A stretch of DNA of 64,000 nucleotides from Mucor racemosus (taxonomy: Eukaryota; Mucoromycota; Mucoromycetes; Mucorales; Mucoraceae). The notes below the pieces were generated by a model. The model was not told the DNA's origin and did no database searches. It was given only the letters and a program-made list of their open reading frames with translations. The position numbers and the translations under genes are program-made. How positions within the stretch are numbered: the first letter of the stretch is position 1; each line of letters begins with the position of its first letter. Shown piece after piece: positions 21,117 to 32,021 of this stretch. The stretch lies in NCBI GenBank assembly GCA_027405735.1, contig JAPEHQ010000011.1, positions 2,027,856 to 2,091,855 on the forward strand, given 5' to 3'.

Positions 21117-24100
21117 ATGACAATCCATACAAGATCCTCTTCCTCTGATTCCACAAGTGCTGACGGTAAATCTCCTACTGGTATTTCAGGTGCAAGTATC
21201 CCTCAGGCTAGTCCAATGGAAGTTGATCCACAAGTCCAAGCATCTGCTACTGGTGAGCAGAGTAAGTCTTCATTAGATGACAAAACCAGTAATGGTTCTA
21301 AGCTGCAAGTCGGCTTAAATAGCAAAGAGCGATTATTTTTACTCGAAGAAATTGATCGTCTCAAGTTAGAAGTTTATTACGCTACTATTAGTGGTATTGG
21401 GTGCGACGAAGATTCAACAGAAGCACGGAATCTTGGTGTTGCAACTCGGAAGTTAGAAGTAGCTAAGAAAAGTTTCAACTTGTTGTTTTCTGCTGAAAAT
21501 ACCATGGTACCAACGGAAACACCATATTTCCAATGGAAAGGCCATGTTTTCCACAAGAGGAAACCTGTATTTCTTAATATCGAAGATTGTTTGGCTCATT
21601 TTGAAAGAGTCATGGATGCTCACCGATTGAGTGTTGAAGAAAATTGGCGTCGCTTGGTTCCTGCTCGTCTATCCACTGGCATGGCTCGATGGTATGCAAC
21701 CCAACTAGAAAAGCAAGGTGTAATCACTTGGGCAGATTTTAAGAAAGAAGTTTTAAAGAAGTATGGTCGTAGTCAGGCCGATGTCAAAGAAGAGGCTCGT
21801 GAGAAACTGGAAAATATGTTGTATAACAAAAAAGAATCGTTTGACAAATTCATTGAAGAATTTCAAGAGTTAAAAGTAGTTGCTGAAATCAAAGACGAAG
21901 ATTGTTTGGTTAGATATTTATTCAAGTCATTACCTGATGAATTAGAGGAGGTTACAAAATTTTATATCAATAATGCTAAGGATACCGAAGATATTACTAT
22001 TGACTTTGCCATTACCAAGGTGGTCACTACATATGAAGCCTTATTTAAGAAGAAATGGGCGAAGGAATTGGCTCAAGCAAAATCTTTTGGTAATAATAGT
22101 GGTGGTCAAAGTTACAAGAAGAAAACTTATGAGAAGAAAGAGGTTTTTGGTTCTTCTGGTGGTGGTGGTTACAAAAAATTGTCGTGTAAATATCATCCAG
22201 GATTAACTAGTCATTCAGAGAAGGACTGTCTGTTGGCCCCTGAAATCAAGAGCAAAATTGATAAGGCACGTAAGAAATTTGGATCGAATGTGCGAATTTG
22301 TCATAGGTGCAAGGCTCCCAATTTCAAGCCTGGACATGAATGCAAGCAAGAAGACTTACAAAAGATGGGTAAGAAAATAGAAAAAAGTATTGTACCTATT
22401 GAAGTACAAGCTGTTGATGAAGATATGGATACCGATGAAGATGAGAATAACGAGTCCAAGATGTTGTTTGCTGCCCTCAGCATTGAGGACAAGAAAGATT
22501 GTAAGTTAGATGTCATTGATGATTTTTCACAACCACCAAAAGATTTAATGAATAATAACTCATTAATTTTACCAATTACTTTAGAAAGTGACAAATGTGT
22601 AGTACGAACATACTTTTTGCTGGATACTGGGGCTTCGTTTAGTAGTATTTCGCCAGCATTAGCTGATAAATTATTAGTTAAAATCAATAATAAAAATAAA
22701 TTTGGTATCATTAAAACTTGTCAGAAAGATAATGTAGTTAGAAGAATTGGTTGTACAGATGAGAAAATCAAACTTACTTATAATTCAAGAGTGTGTAAGG
22801 TTAATTTAGAAGTCTTTAATATATTTAACGGTTTGCATGTCATAATTGGCATGGACCTAATCACGCAATTTGGCATAACCATTTCTAATTTAGCAATGGA
22901 ATGGGACGATGACAATAATTACGAAATTCCTTGTATTGATCCTAATCCATATACACCAAATAATCAACCATTTGGTACAGTAGTCGAAAGAGAAAAGTTA
23001 TTAGCAGAAGTGATGCCTCTATTAGAAGCGAATAAGCAAATTGATCCAAAAGCGCACTGCACTTTACCAGGCAGTACGCTACGTTTGCACATTAAAAAGG
23101 TTCAAGAACACAAAATGTTTAGAGCACAATGGCCACTAGAAGAAAAAGTTAAGCCAGTAATCAAAGCTCAAATAGCCAAATGGCTAGAAAATGGTGTGAT
23201 AGAAAGAGCACCACCAGGAAATCCGTACAATTCACCTCTTTTTCCTGTTCGTAAGAAGAATGCCCAAGGTGAATATAGTGGTGACAGTAGAGTCGTTGTC
23301 GATTGTCGGTTAGTTAATGCTGCACTAGATCCAGCCAAATCTGATCGCTTTCCACTACCATTGATTTCGGAATTACATAGAAAGATGTCGAAGCATTCTA
23401 TATACACAGTAATTGATCTTTCGCAGTGTTTTCACTCGTTTTCAATCCATTTCAGCTCGAGAAAGTATTTATCATTTACTGATCCAACGACGGGACTTCA
23501 ATATATGTATTCCAAGGCACCTATGGGATTGACTCCGCTCTCATCCTTTGTACAACGTCAACTTACAAATTTGTTTTCTGATCTAAATGCTGTAACTACC
23601 AACTTTATAGATGACATAACGGTGCATACAGAAGCAGATATGGAAACGCACATCAAATATGTTAAGATTGTCATAGAGCGTCTTACCAAAGCTAATTTGA
23701 CGATTAACGTAGCAAAAACTCATTTAGCACAGAAGAGTATCAACATTATAGGGTTTTGCCTCTCAGAAAAGGGCCTAGCATTAGATCAAAGAAAAGTTAG
23801 TAATATCTTAGATTGGGACCCTATGGTTGCAAATAGCAAAGAGCTTGCTTCGCGATTGGGATTAATCAATTTTTTTCGTGCACATTTACCATGCTTATCG
23901 ACGTTAACCGCACCTTTAGATGCTATTAAAAATTCACCCGACATCAGTAAAGTCTGGAAAGATGAACATACCATTTTAATGCAGAAAATACAGCAGTTAT
24001 TAGTAAACGCTCCTGTATTATCGGCACCCGATATGGCACATGATATGTACCTTGTTACCGATAGTTCAGCATATGGAATAGGTGCTTGCTTATATCAAGT

Positions 24101-24830
24101 AAAGAAGAAACGTATTTATTATCTAGGGTTTATTGCACGTAAACTTACCAGTTGCGAAATGCGTTGGGGTAGTACCAAACGCGAGTTATTAGCAGTCGTT
24201 TACGCCTTTAAAAAATACCGTCAATGGTTATGGGGTAAAAAATTTCATTTGTTTGTCGATAACAAAGGTCTTTTATTTCTACATTCACAAGAGAAACTTA
24301 CGAGAATGATTGAAAACTTTTATGAAACAATTTTTGAATTGGATTTTGATATCACATTTTGTGCTGGAATGCACAATATTCTAGCCGATCGACTTTCTCG
24401 CATTTTTGAACACGGTACAAAAAAGCTAGAGGGGAGTGGTGGTATGGCTAGAAGAGCTACTATAGTGCAAAAGAGAAGTATCGAGTTGAATACTACAGAA
24501 GAGATTAACAACAAAAAAGTTAAATTAGATGTAGATTCCGTAAAAGAGAAAGACAAAGATATACATTTAGATGAGGATATAGTCAATAACAATAAAATTG
24601 ATATGACAAAAGAAGCTAATCCTGCAGCAGAAGTAGCAAATACTGCAACAAAGAAAGATGATTTGGTAGCAGAAATATTAGATATAGCAACAAAAGAAGA
24701 TACTCCTATTACAGAAGAATTAGATAGTGCTTCTGGAAATAATGACGTTGGAAAAGATTTATTTATTTATGCATCACATTTAGATATATATGAGCAACCA
24801 AAAGATGAAAAAGAAAGCAGACTTTATTAG
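21117..24830 (+). CDS. Gag-protease-reverse transcriptase-RNase H polyprotein of Ty3 element
   Basis: A 1237-codon frame whose ATG lies 31 bases after the 5' LTR. Order: a retrotransposon Gag domain (about residues 135-330, with WRRLVPARLSTGMARWYAT), a zinc-knuckle-like CHRCKAPNFKPGHEC (about 399-413), an aspartic protease with LLDTGASFSSIS (about 500), a reverse transcriptase (about 690-870) with active-site box FIDD (Phe in place of the usual Tyr), and RNase H with TDSSAYG, KRELLAVV and FVDNKG. An acidic, repetitive tail of ~125 residues (1110-1237) follows before the stop. The integrase follows in another frame. All catalytic residues I can check are present. It makes particles and cDNA in the cytoplasm. 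Confidence 0.95.
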   Translation: MTIHTRSSSSDSTSADGKSPTGISGASIPQASPMEVDPQVQASATGEQSKSSLDDKTSNGSKLQVGLNSKERLFLLEEIDRLKLEVYYATISGIGCDEDSTEARNLGVATRKLEVAKKSFNLLFSAENTMVPTETPYFQWKGHVFHKRKPVFLNIEDCLAHFERVMDAHRLSVEENWRRLVPARLSTGMARWYATQLEKQGVITWADFKKEVLKKYGRSQADVKEEAREKLENMLYNKKESFDKFIEEFQELKVVAEIKDEDCLVRYLFKSLPDELEEVTKFYINNAKDTEDITIDFAITKVVTTYEALFKKKWAKELAQAKSFGNNSGGQSYKKKTYEKKEVFGSSGGGGYKKLSCKYHPGLTSHSEKDCLLAPEIKSKIDKARKKFGSNVRICHRCKAPNFKPGHECKQEDLQKMGKKIEKSIVPIEVQAVDEDMDTDEDENNESKMLFAALSIEDKKDCKLDVIDDFSQPPKDLMNNNSLILPITLESDKCVVRTYFLLDTGASFSSISPALADKLLVKINNKNKFGIIKTCQKDNVVRRIGCTDEKIKLTYNSRVCKVNLEVFNIFNGLHVIIGMDLITQFGITISNLAMEWDDDNNYEIPCIDPNPYTPNNQPFGTVVEREKLLAEVMPLLEANKQIDPKAHCTLPGSTLRLHIKKVQEHKMFRAQWPLEEKVKPVIKAQIAKWLENGVIERAPPGNPYNSPLFPVRKKNAQGEYSGDSRVVVDCRLVNAALDPAKSDRFPLPLISELHRKMSKHSIYTVIDLSQCFHSFSIHFSSRKYLSFTDPTTGLQYMYSKAPMGLTPLSSFVQRQLTNLFSDLNAVTTNFIDDITVHTEADMETHIKYVKIVIERLTKANLTINVAKTHLAQKSINIIGFCLSEKGLALDQRKVSNILDWDPMVANSKELASRLGLINFFRAHLPCLSTLTAPLDAIKNSPDISKVWKDEHTILMQKIQQLLVNAPVLSAPDMAHDMYLVTDSSAYGIGACLYQVKKKRIYYLGFIARKLTSCEMRWGSTKRELLAVVYAFKKYRQWLWGKKFHLFVDNKGLLFLHSQEKLTRMIENFYETIFELDFDITFCAGMHNILADRLSRIFEHGTKKLEGSGGMARRATIVQKRSIELNTTEEINNKKVKLDVDSVKEKDKDIHLDEDIVNNNKIDMTKEANPAAEVANTATKKDDLVAEILDIATKEDTPITEELDSASGNNDVGKDLFIYASHLDIYEQPKDEKESRLY

Positions 24831-26182
24831 AAAAAGCACACTTACTTGGTCATTTCGGCGTTACAGCTATGGAACAAGTAATACACGAGGAATATCAGAT
24901 GCATTGGAAGGGTCTACGAAAAGATATTGAATATTACGTTAAGAATTGCAGTAAATGCAGGGTATTCAATCTAGGAAAACATGTTTACCATCCACCTAAA
25001 AGTATTATTCCAAATGCAGTATTCGACCATATAGTCATGGATCTAGGTACATTTGAGATTACCACCCCAAGAGGAAACAACTTTATGTTGGTTGTCATGG
25101 ATCTATTTTCAAGGTTCATTATCTTGAGAGCTATACCAGATAAGTTAGCTACCACAATCGCAAAAGAACTAGTTGGAATATGGTCGTTGTTTGGCTATAG
25201 TAAAATCATAACCCATGATAACGGAAAAGAATTTTCCAACCAATTGTTAGAAGCCATATTGATACATGCTGGCGTAGAGCAAGCAGTTTCGTTACCATTC
25301 AATCCTTTAGGAAATTCTAATGCGGAGGCTGCGGTAAAATCAGCTAAAGGTATTATTATTAAGATGTTAGAAGGAAGAGCTGAGAATTGGGATTTGTATT
25401 TAGATGGAACTGCGTACTGTTTAAATTTACATAAATCAAGATTACACGGTATGATGCCATTTGTTGTGGTTTTCGCAAGATTACCCAATGAACTATCAGA
25501 TTATTCTAAGATAAAGGCAGTTTTACCAGAACAAGAAATAGATATCAAAGCATTGAAGGACAAAATCAAATTAGTTGATAAGATTTTAGTACCTGCAATT
25601 AGAGAACAAATTGTGAAAACTAAAGAAGCAGATAACGCATATTTTAGAAAGAGGCATAAGATATTAGAAACCCCTTTCCCAATCGGATCTTCAGTCATGA
25701 TCAAAAATGTAGAAAAGAATAAGAAAACTGATCCAAATTATGAAGGACCTTATAGTGTTTATGGGTATACCAAGAATGGTAGTTACATATTGCAAGATAA
25801 AGCAGAAGCATTCTTGTCTCGAGACATACCTACATCGCATATTAAATTGATCAGTGAAGATGGAATTAGACCAGAAGAAAACAATCATATTTTTGAAATT
25901 CAAGCTATTCTCAATCATAGAGGTGAAGAACCAAATCATGAATACTTAGTTAGATGGAAAGGCTATGATTCATCTTATGATACATGGGAACCTCCAGCTA
26001 TGTTCGATTCAAAAGAAGTAATAGAAACGTATTGGTCCAGACGCAATGCAGGACACTTTAGTAGTAATGGCAAAGGCAAAAAGAAGACTGCGCCGAAATC
26101 AGTTAATAAACGAAAAGTCCAATCTCGACAAGAGAAATCACTTAGGAGAAAAGCACGTTTAGCTGCTGCAACAAGAAAATAG
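24809..26182 (+). CDS. Integrase with chromodomain of Ty3 element (frame -1 to gag-pol)
   Basis: This frame opens at 24809 and overlaps the end of gag-pol by 22 bases. The first in-frame ATG is 24869, but the HHCC zinc finger begins upstream of it (HLLGHFG...CSKC), so the natural product needs a -1 frame change rather than that ATG. Core integrase carries the D,D,E triad (VMDLGTFE, THDNGKEF, NAEAAVKSAKG). A chromodomain follows (EYLVRWKGYDSSYDTWEP), then a basic tail. The chromodomain marks the chromovirus clade, where it guides integration to modified chromatin. The frame change could be programmed, or one A may be missing from GAAAGC near 24814-24818. No canonical slippery heptamer is evident. 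Confidence 0.9.
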   Translation, partial: KRKQTLLEKAHLLGHFGVTAMEQVIHEEYQMHWKGLRKDIEYYVKNCSKCRVFNLGKHVYHPPKSIIPNAVFDHIVMDLGTFEITTPRGNNFMLVVMDLFSRFIILRAIPDKLATTIAKELVGIWSLFGYSKIITHDNGKEFSNQLLEAILIHAGVEQAVSLPFNPLGNSNAEAAVKSAKGIIIKMLEGRAENWDLYLDGTAYCLNLHKSRLHGMMPFVVVFARLPNELSDYSKIKAVLPEQEIDIKALKDKIKLVDKILVPAIREQIVKTKEADNAYFRKRHKILETPFPIGSSVMIKNVEKNKKTDPNYEGPYSVYGYTKNGSYILQDKAEAFLSRDIPTSHIKLISEDGIRPEENNHIFEIQAILNHRGEEPNHEYLVRWKGYDSSYDTWEPPAMFDSKEVIETYWSRRNAGHFSSNGKGKKKTAPKSVNKRKVQSRQEKSLRRKARLAAATRK

Positions 26183-26482
26183 AAAAAGATTCTGCCTTTT
26201 TCCTTGCAAACTGCATTTCATTTTTTCCTTCAAGGTTTTTGAATGTATAGAGGTTTTTTACTGGCGAATATCTATTCAAAATATCCATCAACAAGAAATC
26301 ATAGTATATCAAGCATCCAGAATATTTACCAAGCAAATTAGCAAGTTATCTTATACCATAACAAGAAGAATACATCAACAAGACTTTTATCTTTTTTTTC
26401 TTTTTTTTCACGGTTTATCATCAAGAAGACAACATAGTAATTCCATTCAATACCACGTACTTCTTACGTTGATGCGGGGTAA

Positions 26483-26779
26483 TGATCTATCAGAATTAGG
26501 AATTACCGAATTACCAATTTAGAACATCTGTCAAACCATGATGTTCAACATGCAAGTCAAGCAAGGTCATATTCCATGCGTATATCATCATGCTACTATT
26601 GAATCATAGAAGCATGATTCCAATATATCCACACAATATCCAAATGCTCATTCTAATTATATTATCACTCACATTTAATACACTCATTCAATTAGTATAT
26701 AAACCCCATCTAGAAGCTCATAATAAAACGGTACTTTTTCATTTGATTAATTTTATACGATTTACCTTTCGATAAATCA
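26483..26779 (+). repeat. 3' LTR of the Ty3 element
   Basis: 297 bp, identical to the 5' LTR except at 26665. It is followed by the GAATC duplication at 26780-26784. Confidence 0.95.
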
Positions 26780-26784
26780 GAATC

Positions 26785-27296
26785 TATAACTCTGCATATA
26801 CAGAATTTTCGTTATGCTCGTGTGCAGTTTCTTTTGTTGTGCCCATGTGCATCTTGTTATCTTTTTAGCCATTATTCAGTGGGCGTGAAAACTCATCATG
26901 TGAAGCACAGGTCGGCCGTAGTGCTTTTATATATAAATCTTTTAAATTTGTGATTTTAGGGACTTTTTTTGAATTTGGTTGTATCATCTTATACTTTTCA
27001 AGTTAAATCCGTTATTAGTAGGCTAATAATGTTGTAGGTTGTATTTATACTTTACTTAAAATAACCCTTTGAATAATTAATAGCAGTGCAGTCGAGCCTT
27101 AATTTTTGTATAAAATTTCGATACCTGCATCTTATAGCTGCTTGGAATATTTAAACAACCGCGCCCGGGCTGTCCGGTAATTTTTTCTAGAAATATAAAG
27201 CTTGGAAATATCATTAGATGGCCGCTTCCGGAGATTATTCGCCTTTTTTTTTTTTTTGGAAGAGTGACCATTGGCAAAAATATGAATGATATACTT
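26785..27296 (+). repeat. Composite repeat copy 2 (right part, block R)
   Basis: Continues copy 2 after the Ty3 insertion: ATGCTCGTGTGCAGTTTCTTTTGTT, CGGCCGTAGTGCTTTTAT, CTGTCCGGTAATTTTTTCTAG, GGAAGAGTGACCATTGGC. It matches 15497-15796 and, reversed, 49608-50480. It ends exactly at LTR1 copy c. Confidence 0.75.
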
Positions 27297-27829
27297 TGTT
27301 GTATGCCACTAAGTGCCATATGTTATCACCTTCTATAGTATCAATAATACACCTTACAATCTATTGACTATGACATGTATTAAAGTGCAAAGTCTCGATA
27401 TTCGATATAAGAAACTCCCAGTGTACCAAGTTTAAACCAGTAATTATCAAGAACGCTTGGACCTCAATTATGACACCATATTATTTCATCCCAGCCGTTA
27501 ATCAATCAAGTAGCTATCAAATCAACATCCAAGCACATTTAGCGCAGCATTGAAACAAGAAGACAACTCACAAGACCTGCAAAAACGGTTAAATTATGGT
27601 TGATTCATTTCAATCCATAGATTACTATCAAACAGATCTAATGGTTTAATAGTGCCTTAAATTACATCTCAGGATTTTAGTGTAAAATTAATATAAAAGG
27701 CCATACTTTTATATCTAATTAAACGATATCTTGTTTTCATTATACAGTTGAAGAACTGATTCATTACTCATTCTCTTTTAATTGTATTCTTTTTTAAGTA
27801 TTATTCATCAAGCCTGAAAATATACGACA
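27297..27829 (-). mobile_element. LTR family 1, copy c
   Basis: Starts TGTTGTATGCCACT and ends GAAAATATACGACA. The left flank is block R of the composite repeat, the right flank is a reversed block D. No target-site duplication is seen across these flanks, so a rearrangement has joined unrelated sequence on one side. Confidence 0.82.
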
Positions 27830-28350
27830 CCATAAATTAAATTAACTGGTTCCATTTACAGCAGTATCAAACGTATCATCAGCACGCCTTATGATAAATG
27901 TCAATCTAAAATCAGAAATATCCCATTGTCACTGTTATAACCTATGAAAAGCTTGATTTTTAATAATACAGCAATTAAATAAAAAACAAGATGATACTAA
28001 TAGCATATGGTGATTATTTAAAATCTAAGTAAGTTTGATGAAGTATGCTTTTTTTAAACCCTTTTAAAAATCCTGAGGCAAGCACAACATCTTGGTCCTG
28101 TAATTTCTCTCCATCAAAATGCTGCGAATTCCACTACACAATAAATACACCACATTTTATCAATCTTGACCTCGATGTACATTGGGTATCAGTTTTTTAC
28201 CAGTTGTGTTCTCTCTGGTTCATTAATGTTCCGTCATATTGAACGGTGATTTGTAGCACTGCCAAAAAGAAAAGAACAAATGCTTCAAGAGTTTTCTGCA
28301 TATCAAATTATTCGATTTAATAGCAATGATTGCACTTAACTATACTTTTT
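27830..28350 (-). repeat. Reversed block D of the composite repeat
   Basis: Reverse complement of about 12124-12637, including the first part of the dynein fragment (27830-27945) and the CCGTTCAATATGACGG landmark, seen here as CCGTCATATTGAACGG. It directly abuts LTR1 copy c. Confidence 0.75.
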
Positions 28351-29011
28351 GAACCTATTGATGTTAAGCAGAATAATTAGTACTTTCATTCAAAAGTAAG
28401 CTTTGATTTATACATTTACATTCACCCATTCAATAAATAGCATTGCATTTATTATCAGTTATATCAATCAACCAACTTGTCCGGATACTTTTTGTGGGGG
28501 AATAGTATAGCAATCCTCGTTGTGTAGATTGAATCCCAAATAATGAGTTCCTAAACATTTCGTTTGCTTGAATGATGACTTTAAAAGTCAAGTAGTGAAA
28601 TTGGAGTACTTATATTGGCTGAAACTACCCCCCCCCACTGTTATGGGCTGTGGGTCGATAAGACTTGGATGAAATGATGATCAACTTTTTTTAACACCTT
28701 TTCTTAAATATAAAATAGTATTTATAATTTGGGCGTGTAAAGTGCTTTAGTTATTATACTGTCAGCTTGAACGCAATAAATCCTTCAAAATATGTGAAGA
28801 TTTTACAGTATTCATGTACACCATGGAAAGCTTTATACAATACATTCATATTATCAAAATACACTGTAATTAGATATTTAAAAATAGTGATAATTTATGT
28901 ATAAAAACAAAAAAAAAAAATAAGAAAATACTGCTTTGGATATTACATGCTGCAATCTAAAATTTGAATAAATATTTATATATATATGGGTTTGATTTGA
29001 TTTGATTTTTC
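28351..29011. other. Intergenic, nothing recognised
   Basis: AT-rich. Includes a run of nine C (28630-28638) and the 3' region of the homeodomain gene, with an AATAAATATTTATATATATAT stretch at 28967-28987. Confidence 0.5.
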
Positions 29012-30344
29012 TCAAATAGGATATGAAGGAACCCAATAATCTCTAGCAGAAGACAAAGGTAAACTTTGATGTCTCCAGCTTTGTTGATGGTGTTCTTGTT
29101 GTTGCATCATGAAAGCCTGTTCCATTGAATGATGCGAAGAAGAAGTAGCAGCAGCGGTGGCAGCGGCGGCAACCACATGATGATGATGAGCAGAAGATGG
29201 AGGAGGCATCATCATGTCAACGGCAGTAGGAAATCTCGTTAATTGACATAATCTTTCATCCATTCCAGCAATAGCAAGTAATTCTTGACGAAGATCAGCA
29301 GCTAAACCACGAACAGTATGATGTAGTATAACAGAAGCTTGCATACCTTCAGTGAAATCACTACATTGAACCCAATTTGAATTATTTTCCATAAAGAATA
29401 TAGGGGCTTCGATTAAATCCATATCAATTTGAGCTGAAATATGGTCTTCTAATACATTTAATTCAATCGATGCAATACTGTCAAATGATATCATCATTTT
29501 AAAATGATAATTACTGTCACGAATATGCCAGGAGAAAGCACGTTCATTTAATTTATAATAACACATTAAATCTTGTTGACTGATCTTCATTCTATGCCAG
29601 GATCCAACTGTAACTGCAGTAGCAGTAATTAAACCAGTTGTATTTTGATTCATAAAAGTACTTGATGATAAGGGTTCACTTTCTAAAAAGAAAAATGTTA
29701 TTAAAATTAATATATTCTATCATTTTTGACTTACCCATTCTTTTGGGTAATCCATTATTGTTACTGATAAATGATTGTGGTGTAGGTGAAGGTGAAACAG
29801 TAAGGCTGTAAATATCCTCATCTAATTCATTTGTTGCTGGACCTGTAACAGAAATTGATGGAGGATTATCATAATGCTGTTGTTGTTGATGGTGTTGTTG
29901 TTGAAACATTTGAGAAAGTGGAGGAGGGGGAGGAGGAGGAGGATAAGCAGAGTTTGGCACCATATCTGAACTCCAGGCACGATGAATAGGTAGCTTTTGT
30001 TGTCTGTTTGGTAAATGAGAATACCAATATGGATAACCATGTTGGGATGTTGCTTCAGCACATAATCTTGCTCTAGCAGCTTCTTGTTCTTGACGTAATA
30101 AAACTCTTCTTTGTAACATTTTAACTTTGGCTCTTCTATTTTGAAACCAAATTTGAATAGATCTCTCTGGCATTTGTAATTTAAACGCTAATTGTTTTCT
30201 CATTTTTGAATCAGGAGTGGCACTAACATTAAATGTTTCTTCTAATACACTTAATTGAGAAGGTGTAACACGAGTTCTTTTTTTACTATCATCTGAAGAT
30301 GTTGATGTTGATGATTGTTGAAGGGGTGGAGTTAATTCTGACAT
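29012..30344 (-). CDS. Homeodomain transcription factor (fungal type)
   Basis: Two exons (30344-29735 and 29682-29012), joined across a 52-base intron, give 426 codons. A Ser/Thr-rich leader is followed by a homeodomain at about residues 20-80, with recognition helix RSIQIWFQNRRAKVKML. Exon 2 encodes a conserved-looking region (LITATAVTVGSWHRMKISQQDLMCYY, FSWHIRDSNYHFKMMI) like the C-terminal domain of fungal homeodomain proteins of the Hoy1/Pah1/Pho2-like group, whose role is often in morphogenesis or development. The rest is proline-, histidine- and glutamine-rich. A nuclear DNA-binding regulator is secure; the ortholog is not. The start at 30344 is the first ATG in frame and is preceded by purine-rich DNA. 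Confidence 0.92.
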
Positions 30345-30446
30345 AATGGAAAGGAAAGTGATTTGGTAAAAGGAATGTAGTTTAGAAAAGTTATATAATT
30401 TCTCTCTTGATGAAAAAAAAAGGGAGTGGGCTTAATTTATTTTAAG

Positions 30447-30472
30447 GGGGAGGGGAGAGAGAGAGAGAGAGA

Positions 30473-30513
<41 letters not shown>
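30447..30513. repeat. GA-dinucleotide microsatellite upstream of homeodomain gene
   Basis: GGGGGAGGGGAGAGAGAG... with two AAAG interruptions, then further GA-rich sequence to about 30655. It lies 100-310 bases upstream of the homeodomain start codon, on the template side. The ORFs it creates on both strands are artefacts. Confidence 0.9.
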
Positions 30514-30514
<1 letters not shown>

Positions 30515-30655
30515 GAAGAGGAGATGTTGTGAGGAAAATATAAAGGATTGGAGAGAGAAAAAGAATGAAATGGAGAGAGAAAAAGAAGAGGAGATGTTGT
30601 CTTCAGAGAGAAAAAGTGAAATTATATATGAAAAAAAGAAAAGGAGGAGGAGGGG

Positions 30656-32021
30656 CGGTAGGGGTTTTTTATATATATACCACTCTATCAATTCTTCCTT
30701 CTTTTCACTCTTTCATTAAATGAATTTGTGAGCGGAGACACTTTGCTTTATTGGTTTTTGCCAAATCAAGGTTTTTTGCGCACACAAGATTTTGAATTAT
30801 CTTGTCAGATAGTAATGAACTATTTAAAGCCGCTTGAAACGATATTTATAATATATATATAACGTGGCATTTTATGAAACAAATGGGTAGGACGCATTTA
30901 TAGCTACTAGCACAATCGTAATTCCTTGTATACAACTTTTAATCAAGATTTAATGAGTTTAATATAAATGTGTTTAAATATGTAAATATGCTTCAAATGA
31001 TCGTCCATGATCGAGACATATTTTCTACAAAAAAAACAAAAAAAAAAAAAAGATTGAAATGCCGTTTTTCCCTAAAAATCTTGGAGGTATATACATTTAA
31101 AGATTTTTTCGACCCAAAATAAACATTTTTTACTAAGCTGTTATATGATGGAAAATATTTATAAATCTTCATTGTATTACATACTATTTTCTGTTTTATA
31201 CTTATAAAGAACTATTTTTGATTTTGTGAAGGTCTCCTTTCTCAAGTATTTAGGCTGTCATTTGAAGTGGAAAGCAATCAAATGACATGAAACTTGTACT
31301 ATTACATTTTGCATAAACACGTGTATCAATCTTACTACTGCAGATCCTGTTCTGGAATGAAAATCAATATATATAATGACAAAAAGCTAACTTCGTTGAT
31401 CAAATGGTCCCTGAAAAAAAAAACTGCCTCATTTTATACACCGAAAGCGATCGTCAAAAGGTTATAAATGATGTTTCAAATCTATTGTATTCAATGAAAC
31501 AATACGGCAGACTCTCTAAGGAAACAATTACTCGAGAGATAGTATGTAAACGATATAGAAAAGCTTGTTATTTTGTCGCTACATGCTCATTCAGGTCATT
31601 ATTCTTAATAGCAATCAAATGAAATGAAAAGAAGAAGTCAGCAGAATAATACTGTTAGTCGACTTGCATCAACATATTTTTAGGAACTTTGTTATTTCTT
31701 TAATTTAATAAGACGTATTCGCTAAATGCCAAAAGGATTGGCATTAATATTTAAGTATTAGGCCCATTTATTTGATTTCAAGACTAACTCAATTTCGTCA
31801 AACTGATCTCTAATTGCTATTTGCTCAATAAGAGCCAAGGAAATGAATGATGTTCAGTTCAGACCTTTATAATACAGTATTTAGTCTTGATTTTATTTTG
31901 CTGGTATTCAATCACGAAAGAAGGCTATTTTTGGCTCAAATTCAATTGTCGTTCTTTGTACTACGAATATTCTCTCCCTTTACTTCATTTTATCTTATCC
32001 TTCTCGTAAAGTCTCTATTTG
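30656..32021. other. Intergenic between homeodomain and RecQ genes
   Basis: No supported gene. A 72-codon frame at 31404-31622 (MVPEKKNCLILYTESDRQ...) has no recognisable motif. An A run occurs at 31042-31053. CT-rich TTCTCTCCCTTTACTTC lies just before the RecQ start and may be core promoter sequence. Confidence 0.5.

Larger units (their letters stand above)
20790..26779 (+). mobile_element. Ty3 chromovirus LTR retrotransposon, nearly complete and young
   Basis: Two 297-bp LTRs (20790-21086 and 26483-26779), each starting TGATCTATCAGAATTAGG and ending TTTCGATAAATCA, differ at one base (G at 20972, T at 26665). GAATC at 20785-20789 and 26780-26784 is the target-site duplication. Inside are a gag-pol frame and an integrase-chromodomain frame. 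GATGCGGGGTAA just before the 3' LTR is a candidate polypurine tract. No tRNA-primed binding site is obvious after the 5' LTR. The LTR ends match those of the solo LTR3 copies (49862-50170, 39168-39741), a related family. It is inserted in composite repeat copy 2. Confidence 0.96.

Noticed and set aside
28045..28242. 65-codon ORF and the 80-codon ORF at 27077-27319
   Set aside because: Both fall in reversed block D, block R and the LTR1 boundary, which are repeat sequences with stops in other copies.
30426..30719. 97-codon Arg/Glu-rich ORF and its reverse-strand Ser/Leu twin
   Set aside because: Produced by the GA microsatellite.
31404..31622. 72-codon ORF between homeodomain and RecQ genes
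   Set aside because: No recognisable motif or splice context; kept only as part of the intergenic description.
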